Source of the DNA: Planctomycetota bacterium
GTDB lineage: Bacteria > Planctomycetota > GCA-002687715 > DRQF01
Reading direction: 5' to 3'
DNA: 13,083 nucleotides
NCBI GenBank assembly: GCA_024275615.1
Contig: JAJRYU010000623.1
Coordinates: 1-13,083, forward strand
Made by a program: the position numbers and the translations under genes. The notes below the pieces were generated by a model that saw nothing but the letters and a program-made list of their open reading frames with translations, did no database searches and was not told the DNA's origin. Below, in pieces: positions 8,024 to 13,083 of this stretch. The stretch's first letter is position 1; each line of letters opens with the position of its first letter.

Positions 8024-11000
8024 ATGACTTCATCTGACCAACCAAAATACTGGATGTCACCTTCCGAACTGAACCCAAAGGCTATTGAGCCAGGGGACCA
8101 GGGACAGGAAGAGACCACGGAATCCGGGGAATGGGCGCGCCGCACGTTTCTCAAAGCCACAGGGTTTACGGCCATGGGGGCCTTTCTGGCTGCCTGCAGT
8201 CCAGGCCCCGTGAAGAAAGCCATTCCTTTTCTGATTCCTCCCGAAGAAGTCGTACCTGGCCGACCCTATTACTATGCCTCTACCTGTGGTGGCTGCAATG
8301 CGGGTTGTGGTCTCATGGCAAAGAACCGCGACGGCAGGCCGATCAAGTTAGAAGGTTTTCGTGGCGGCAATGGCCCTCTCGATCGCACCCATCCGGTGTC
8401 TGGGGGTGGCCTTTGTGCGGCGGGACAAGCGAGTCTTCTGGGACTCTATGACTCAAAGCGCTTGGCTGGTCCCTACGATGGCAAGGGTTTGTCATCTTGG
8501 AGTGCAGTCGACCAAGCGATTCGAGCCAAAATCGAAGCGGCAACTGGTTCCGTCGTCGTGTTGACGTCAACGATTACGAGTCCCAGCACTCAAGCGAGAA
8601 TCGACGCCTTCATCAAAATGGGCTCGAAACGACGCCATATTCAGTATGACAGTCTCTCATGCTCGGCTCTTCTCGATGCTCATGAACGTGCCTTTGACAG
8701 TCGAGTCTTGCCCAGGTTTTCTTTTGAAAAAGCCAAGGTCATCGTCAGTTTCGACGCCGACTTCTTGGGGACCTGGATTTCTCCCGTCGAGTTTGCTGAC
8801 GGTTATTCGAAAGGCCGGAACCCTTCTGCAAAACACCCGGAGATGTCCTGGCACGTTCAGGTTGAGTCGGGCATGTCCTTGACCGGTTCAAAGGCAGATC
8901 GACGCATTGTTGTTTCTCAGGCACAGTCATTCGAATTCCTGAAGGACATCGCACAAGAATTGGCCAAGCGAGCCATGGCCCCGATCAATGGCCTGGATGC
9001 GGGTAAGTCAGCTAGGCCCGATGACGTCAAACTTATCGCCGATCGTCTGTGGGAATCCAAGGGTCACAGCCTGGTGATCTCAGGCAGCAATCGTATGGCA
9101 GAGCAGTTACTTGTCGCCGGGATCAACAACATTCTTGGGAATTACGGCAAGACTCTGGACATCGAACACCCAAGCTATCAACGCCGAGGACGGGATGAGG
9201 ATGTAGCAGGACTTATCAATGAGATGAATGGGGGCCGGGTCTCTGTTTTGATCATGCAAGGTGTAAATCCTCTTTTCGACCGCCCAGACGCCGAGGCATT
9301 CGCGGCAGGCCTTGCCAAGGTTGGCTGTGTTGTCGATGCCTCGGCAACCCATACAGAATCAAATGAAAAGGCTCACTTCGTTTGTCCTGAACCTCATTTC
9401 CTGGAAGCCTGGGACGATTGTGTCAGTGTTCGCGGCGTCTTGTCGTTGACACAGCCGACGATCAATCCTCTTTTTGATACACGGCATTTCCGTGAATCTT
9501 TGGCTGTGTGGTCAAATGACAAGACCGACGACCTGGCATTCAGGAAGAATCTGTTCAAGAAGATCCTGCCGTGGCAACAGGGTGGCAAGGCCAGCTTCGA
9601 AGCTTTCTGGCGGCAAGTTCAGCATGACGGTGCGTTTTCATATTCTGACCAGAAGGTCGTGCACAAGACTTGGCAAGAAAGCACCTATGAGGGTGCAAAC
9701 TTCAAGACGCCAGCTGAATTCCCCAACATCTTGGAAGCCCTAGTTTACTCTGATACCGGCATGTGGGACGGACGCTTTGGCCACAACGCTTGGCTGCAAG
9801 AGTTGCCTGATCCAATCACCAAGATCAGTTGGGGTAACGCCGCTTCCTTAGCTCCTGCCACAGCACGACAACTCAAGATCGTTGACGGCGACGAAATTGA
9901 GATCACTTGCAATCAACACGTCATCAAACTTCCCGCTCGCATCCAACCCGGACAGCACCCGGACACTGTCGCCATGCCCATGGGCTATGGTCGGGCCGGA
10001 ACTGATCGTTTCTCGAAAGTTGGGCCCCAGTGGCTTGAGGGAGATCTTACCGTCGAAAAAGGCGGAGTCGTCGGCGTCAACGTGGCTCCTTTGATGAACA
10101 TTGTTGAGGGTCGTGTCGTAAGCGGTGGAGTTCTTACCATCAAGAAAACCGGCAAGAACATTGGTTTGGCGTTGGCGCAGACCTACGGCTCCTTGGACCT
10201 GCCGCAAAAAACAGCTCCTCCCGGCCATGAACATCGTGACATCGTCAAAGAAACGAGTTTGGCGGCCTTGGTCGGGAATCACGGCAAGCACGAGCATCAT
10301 GAAGGGGGCAACGTTGATCTGTGGGACGACGATCACGCCAACGACAAACCGCACTGGGGTATGGCGATCGATTTGACTAAGTGCACAGGGTGTTCAGCCT
10401 GCGTCGTCGCTTGTCAAGTTGAGAACAACATCCCCGTCGTCGGCCGCGATGAAGTTGAGCGCCGGCGAGAGATGCACTGGTTGCGAATCGATCGTTACTT
10501 CAGTGGCCCGATAGATAGGCCAGAAGAAATCGACACAGTGTATCAACCGATGATGTGCCAGCAGTGTGATAACGCGCCATGTGAAACAGTCTGCCCAGTT
10601 TTGGCGACAGTTCATAGTGAAGAAGGTCTGAACCAACAGATCTACAATCGCTGTATTGGTACGCGCTATTGCGCTAACAACTGCCCTTACAAGGTGCGCC
10701 GCTTCAACTGGTTTGACTATGCCCATGAAGATCGACTCCAGAACATGGCCCTCAACCCTGACGTTGTGACTCGGTCCCGGGGTGTCATGGAAAAATGCAG
10801 TTTCTGTGTCCAGCGAATCCAACAGGCCAAGGCCGATGCCAAACGCCAAGGGCGGCCGATCGCCGATGGTGAAATCGAACCAGCCTGCATGCAAACCTGT
10901 CCGACAACAGCCATCGTGTTCGGCAACAGCAAAGACAAGAAGAGCCAGGTTGCGAAAGCCATGGACGATCCTTTGGAATTCCTTTCACTTGAGGAACTAA

Positions 11001-11071
11001 ACGTGAAACCGACAGTCGCCTATCGCACAATTGTGCGAAACCGCGATGAGAAAGGGGGCCGACATGACTGA
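8024..11071 (+). CDS. actB: ACIII subunit ActB: molybdopterin-oxidoreductase-like domain fused to Fe-S domain
   Basis: Large periplasmic electron-transfer subunit of ACIII, 1015 residues, the usual fused length. Residues 39-58 form a Tat signal, RRTFLK then GAFLAAC, with a lipobox-like LAAC ending at C58. The B1 domain (about 80-740) resembles molybdopterin oxidoreductases. It keeps C88/C91/C95/C131, but shows the ActB-type FDADFLGTWISPVEFADGYS block. Characterised ACIII enzymes carry no Mo cofactor here, so B1 is probably structural. A His/Asp-rich linker (about 752-778) leads to the B2 Fe-S domain, which begins WGMAIDLTKCTGCSACVVAC. Its clusters are C787/C790/C793/C797, C845/C848/C853/C857, C877/(T880)/C883/C887 and C925/C928/C955/C959. 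T880 in place of a cysteine predicts one [3Fe-4S] beside three [4Fe-4S] clusters, as known for ACIII. GGAG at 8015-8018 supports the start. The 3' end overlaps actC by 8 bases. Confidence 0.93.
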   Translation: MTSSDQPKYWMSPSELNPKAIEPGDQGQEETTESGEWARRTFLKATGFTAMGAFLAACSPGPVKKAIPFLIPPEEVVPGRPYYYASTCGGCNAGCGLMAKNRDGRPIKLEGFRGGNGPLDRTHPVSGGGLCAAGQASLLGLYDSKRLAGPYDGKGLSSWSAVDQAIRAKIEAATGSVVVLTSTITSPSTQARIDAFIKMGSKRRHIQYDSLSCSALLDAHERAFDSRVLPRFSFEKAKVIVSFDADFLGTWISPVEFADGYSKGRNPSAKHPEMSWHVQVESGMSLTGSKADRRIVVSQAQSFEFLKDIAQELAKRAMAPINGLDAGKSARPDDVKLIADRLWESKGHSLVISGSNRMAEQLLVAGINNILGNYGKTLDIEHPSYQRRGRDEDVAGLINEMNGGRVSVLIMQGVNPLFDRPDAEAFAAGLAKVGCVVDASATHTESNEKAHFVCPEPHFLEAWDDCVSVRGVLSLTQPTINPLFDTRHFRESLAVWSNDKTDDLAFRKNLFKKILPWQQGGKASFEAFWRQVQHDGAFSYSDQKVVHKTWQESTYEGANFKTPAEFPNILEALVYSDTGMWDGRFGHNAWLQELPDPITKISWGNAASLAPATARQLKIVDGDEIEITCNQHVIKLPARIQPGQHPDTVAMPMGYGRAGTDRFSKVGPQWLEGDLTVEKGGVVGVNVAPLMNIVEGRVVSGGVLTIKKTGKNIGLALAQTYGSLDLPQKTAPPGHEHRDIVKETSLAALVGNHGKHEHHEGGNVDLWDDDHANDKPHWGMAIDLTKCTGCSACVVACQVENNIPVVGRDEVERRREMHWLRIDRYFSGPIDRPEEIDTVYQPMMCQQCDNAPCETVCPVLATVHSEEGLNQQIYNRCIGTRYCANNCPYKVRRFNWFDYAHEDRLQNMALNPDVVTRSRGVMEKCSFCVQRIQQAKADAKRQGRPIADGEIEPACMQTCPTTAIVFGNSKDKKSQVAKAMDDPLEFLSLEELNVKPTVAYRTIVRNRDEKGGRHD
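11053..11058 (+). promoter_or_regulatory. Ribosome-binding site of actC, decides the start
   Basis: AGGGGG inside the end of actB lies five bases before the ATG at 11064. It favours this start over the ATG at 11031 in the same frame, which would add eleven residues before MTEVAAS and has no comparable site. Confidence 0.55.
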
Positions 11072-12425
11072 AGTCGCAGCAAGCATCCCTCCTCTCATCC
11101 TGGGCAACAAGACGCCGAAAGACGTGACCGCCGACGTCGCCGCACCCATTGAACGCCGTGCCGGCAAGGCATGGTGGGCAGCCTTCCTCTTTGCTCTTTC
11201 CCTCCTCCTCATAGGAGTCGCGGCGGTTTGGTATCAGATCGCCACGGGGATCGGTACTTGGGGACTCAACAAGACCGTTGGCTGGGCATTTGATATCACC
11301 AACTTTGTCTTTTGGGTTGGTATCGGCCACGCCGGAACACTGATCTCCGCGATCTTGTTCTTGATGCGGCAGAAATGGCGCACATCGATGAACCGAGCTG
11401 CCGAAGCCATGACAATTATCGCGGTCATGTGTGCGGGTCTTTTTCCGGTCATTCACATGGGGCGTCCGTGGTTGGCTCACTGGGTTTTTCCATATCCGAA
11501 CTTTCGTGGCCCCTTGTGGGTGAACTTTCGATCACCGCTTCTGTGGGACGTGTTTGCCATTGGCACCTACTTCACCGTGTCTGCTGTGTTTTGGTACTTC
11601 GGTCTGATCCCTGACTTGGCCACTTTGCGCGATCGCACGAAATCGAAAGTCAAGAAGTGGTTGTTCGGATTCTTCTCCATGGGATGGAGTGGTTCACAAC
11701 GATCGTGGATGCGATACGAAGTGGTTTATCTCTTACTCGCTGGTTTGGCGACACCTTTGGTCGTCTCCGTACATAGTGTTGTAAGTTTCGACTTTGCAAC
11801 AGCCGTAATACCCGGATGGCACACGACTGTCTTTCCACCCTACTTTGTGATCGGTGCTATCTTTTCGGGATTTGCCATGGTGATGACACTCATGCTCATT
11901 GCCCGGAAAGTCTTGAACTTCGAAGATTACATCACCCAACGCCACATTAATGCCGCTTGTCGAGTGATTGTCTTTGGCGGTTGTATTGTCGGATTCGCCT
12001 ATGGAACCGAGCTTTTCATTGCCTGGTACTCCGGTAGTGAATACGAGCAGTTTGCTTTCTTGAACCGAGTGCGCGGACCGATGGGTTGGGCCTACTGGAT
12101 TATGGTGTCCTGCAACGTCATTATTCCCCAGTTGTTGTGGTCCGAAAAAGTCAGGCGCAACTTGCTCTTGGTCTTTATCATCACGATCTTCGTCAACATC
12201 GGTATGTGGTTCGAACGATTTGTGATCATCGTTACGTCCATTCACCGAGATTTCTTGCCGTCCAGCTGGGCTTCGTACTGTCCGACTCTGATTGAAGTCG
12301 CGACCTTCGTCGGTAGCTTCGGATTGTTCTTCACCTTGTTCCTTCTCTTCTGTCGGTTCTTTCCTTTCTTGGCGATGTCCGAGGTGAAGGGTGTTCTGGA
12401 GAAAAAGAAAGGCGGGCACTCCTGA
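11064..12425 (+). CDS. actC: ACIII integral membrane quinol-oxidising subunit ActC (NrfD/PsrC family)
   Basis: Membrane subunit of ACIII that binds quinol and probably takes part in proton translocation. It has 453 residues with about ten hydrophobic helices (near 38-60, 76-101, 114-133, 158-182, 218-243, 257-281, 298-323, 341-361, 366-390 and 408-435). Family blocks are GWAFDITNFVFWVGIGHAGT, ISAILFLMRQKWRTSMNR, CAGLFPVIHMGRPW, FRSPLLWDVFAIGTY and GLIPDLATLRDR. H131 and D162 lie where the quinol-site His and Asp described for Rhodothermus marinus ActC are expected, judged by motif and spacing only. The protein begins with about 35 polar residues, as ActC usually does. It overlaps actB by 8 bases and shares the TGATG stop/start with actD. 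The order after a fused ActB separates it from stand-alone PsrC, NrfD or HybB proteins. Confidence 0.94.
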   Translation: MTEVAASIPPLILGNKTPKDVTADVAAPIERRAGKAWWAAFLFALSLLLIGVAAVWYQIATGIGTWGLNKTVGWAFDITNFVFWVGIGHAGTLISAILFLMRQKWRTSMNRAAEAMTIIAVMCAGLFPVIHMGRPWLAHWVFPYPNFRGPLWVNFRSPLLWDVFAIGTYFTVSAVFWYFGLIPDLATLRDRTKSKVKKWLFGFFSMGWSGSQRSWMRYEVVYLLLAGLATPLVVSVHSVVSFDFATAVIPGWHTTVFPPYFVIGAIFSGFAMVMTLMLIARKVLNFEDYITQRHINAACRVIVFGGCIVGFAYGTELFIAWYSGSEYEQFAFLNRVRGPMGWAYWIMVSCNVIIPQLLWSEKVRRNLLLVFIITIFVNIGMWFERFVIIVTSIHRDFLPSSWASYCPTLIEVATFVGSFGLFFTLFLLFCRFFPFLAMSEVKGVLEKKKGGHS

Positions 12426-12973
12426 TGGTTTTTAGACAACGCGAATTGAAGTGGTTGCACTTCGGCGCTTTTAACGACGATCACGATGCTTGCGAGGCGG
12501 CGCGAGAATGCCGCGAAGCTGGTTTCGACGTCATCGATGTTCACGGACCCTATCCTATCCATGGGATCGAAGAAGCACTTGGGATGCGTCGCTCGCGGTT
12601 GACGTGGGTTTGTTTCTTCTTTGGGCTTACTGGACTCATCCTTGCTCGTTGGTTGCAGTACTTCACATCGCGGGACAACTGGCCCATCAACGTGGGCGGT
12701 AAACCGTTCGAGTCTTGGCCAGCATTCATTCCCGTCATGTTCGAACTCACCGTTCTTTTCGCGAGTTTGGGTGTGGTGGCCACTTTTTTCCTCAGGAACG
12801 GTCTTTTCTTTGGTCGGAAGCCCAGAATTCCAGATGCGGCTGTGACTGACGATGAGTTTGTCGTTGTTGTTCGCGACAAAGGAGCCGGTTTGGTGCAAGT
12901 CGATTTGGGCGACGTTTGGAAACGTCACGGAGCCATTCGGTCATGGGACCAGATGGAGGAAGTTAAGTCATGA
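12425..12973 (+). CDS. actD: ACIII subunit ActD (DUF3341-type two-helix membrane protein)
   Basis: Small ACIII subunit of 182 residues. It has a soluble N-terminal domain of ferredoxin-like pattern (about 10-55, with REAGFDVIDVHGPYPIHGI and EALGMRRSRLTW), two membrane helices (about 59-79 and 99-123) and a soluble C-terminal part. The signature INVGGKPFESWPAFIPVMFE, followed by LTVLFASLG, is diagnostic of ActD. It carries no cofactor motif. In known ACIII structures ActD packs beside the quinone/proton-translocating membrane subunits and has a structural or accessory role. The ATG shares its A with the actC stop (TGATG), so translation by re-initiation is likely. The next gene overlaps it by 4 bases (ATGA). 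Confidence 0.93.
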   Translation: MVFRQRELKWLHFGAFNDDHDACEAARECREAGFDVIDVHGPYPIHGIEEALGMRRSRLTWVCFFFGLTGLILARWLQYFTSRDNWPINVGGKPFESWPAFIPVMFELTVLFASLGVVATFFLRNGLFFGRKPRIPDAAVTDDEFVVVVRDKGAGLVQVDLGDVWKRHGAIRSWDQMEEVKS

Positions 12974-13083
12974 ATGGTCGCCAACTCCTCATCGCGTTGA
13001 CGCTTTTTTGGTGCGCGACATTTCTCATTCTTGAGCACGGTTTCAAACGCGATCTGAGCGTACGTACTCCTGAGTTCCTCATG
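12970..13083 (+). CDS. actE: Probable ACIII monohaem cytochrome c subunit ActE, 3'-partial
   Basis: Only 38 codons are in the window and the frame stays open to its last base. The ATG overlaps the actD stop (ATGA) and has a strong GGAGGA site at 12955-12960, nine bases upstream. The visible protein, starting MNGRQLLIALTLFWC, has one hydrophobic stretch (about 5-21) that could be a signal peptide or anchor. It then continues LEHGFKRDLSVRTPEFLM. The R-x-P-E-F-L-M element resembles the conserved stretch just after the signal in ActE-type cytochromes (x-P-E-M). The haem motif would lie beyond the window, so the assignment rests mainly on gene order. A different small ACIII subunit is possible. 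The other ATG at 12974 is out of frame and quickly meets a stop. Confidence 0.65.
   Translation, partial: MNGRQLLIALTLFWCATFLILEHGFKRDLSVRTPEFLM

Noticed and set aside
10652..10684. Missing cysteine (CIGTRYC) in ActB as a defect
   Set aside because: The Thr at this place is usual in ActB and agrees with the single [3Fe-4S] cluster of ACIII.
11031..11063. Earlier in-frame ATG for actC
   Set aside because: It has no good ribosome-binding site and lies deeper inside actB. The start at 11064 has AGGGGG five bases upstream.
10785..12928. Long minus-strand open frames of about 230 codons (10785-11480, 11733-12419 and 12242-12928)
   Set aside because: They lie fully opposite actB, actC and actD, which have clear family motifs. 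Their translations are low-complexity and polar with no recognisable domain. They are shadows of codon bias.
7355..12973. The second block as a Qrc, Psr/Phs or Nrf complex
   Set aside because: The molybdopterin-like and Fe-S domains are fused in one protein, a DUF3341-type ActD follows the NrfD-like gene, and the cytochrome has ActA motifs. Together these specify ACIII.

Overview
The window is one uninterrupted, same-strand (+) run of respiratory genes with no non-coding stretch longer than about 60 bases. It reads narG (5' end outside the window), narH, narJ, narI, narK, then actA, actB, actC, actD and the first 38 codons of a probable actE. The first block encodes a membrane-bound respiratory nitrate reductase (NarGHI) with its chaperone NarJ and a NarK-type nitrate/nitrite transporter. 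The second block encodes alternative complex III (ACIII), the quinol:cytochrome c (or electron-carrier) oxidoreductase that replaces the bc1 complex in many bacteria.

Layout: 1-2859 narG; 2877-4370 narH; 4373-4915 narJ; 4908-5618 narI, overlapping narJ by 8 bases; 5619-5676 short spacer with a GC-rich hairpin; 5677-7341 narK; only 13 bases later 7355-8008 actA (pentaheme cytochrome c); 8024-11071 actB (molybdopterin-oxidoreductase-like domain fused to an Fe-S domain); 11064-12425 actC (NrfD/PsrC-like membrane subunit); 12425-12973 actD (two-helix membrane protein, DUF3341 type); 12970-window end actE. Most junctions are overlaps (narJ/narI, actB/actC, actC/actD, actD/actE) or gaps of 2 to 17 bases, so the genes are probably co-transcribed and several are probably translationally coupled. 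No promoter, tRNA, rRNA, mobile element, CRISPR or long repeat was seen. Any main promoter lies upstream of the window.

Function: NarGHI oxidises membrane quinol and reduces nitrate to nitrite in the cytoplasm. NarK brings nitrate in and/or moves nitrite out. ACIII oxidises the same quinol pool and passes electrons through Fe-S clusters to c-type haems on the outer side. Joined in one gene string, the two would give a forked quinol-oxidising chain. One branch goes to nitrate. The other goes to cytochrome c, and so possibly to nitrite/NO/N2O reductases or to a haem-copper oxidase encoded elsewhere. The direct narK-actA junction is the most interesting point of the window.

Organism: a Gram-negative-type bacterium with cytochrome c maturation and Tat export, and roughly balanced base composition by eye. 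ACIII occurs in many non-model phyla (Bacteroidota, Acidobacteriota, Planctomycetota, Myxococcota and relatives, Chloroflexota and others), and I cannot assign one from the sequence alone. The individual proteins are orthodox family members with their key ligands in place. What is unusual is the gene arrangement and some details (14-helix NarK, features of ActB), not a new protein family.
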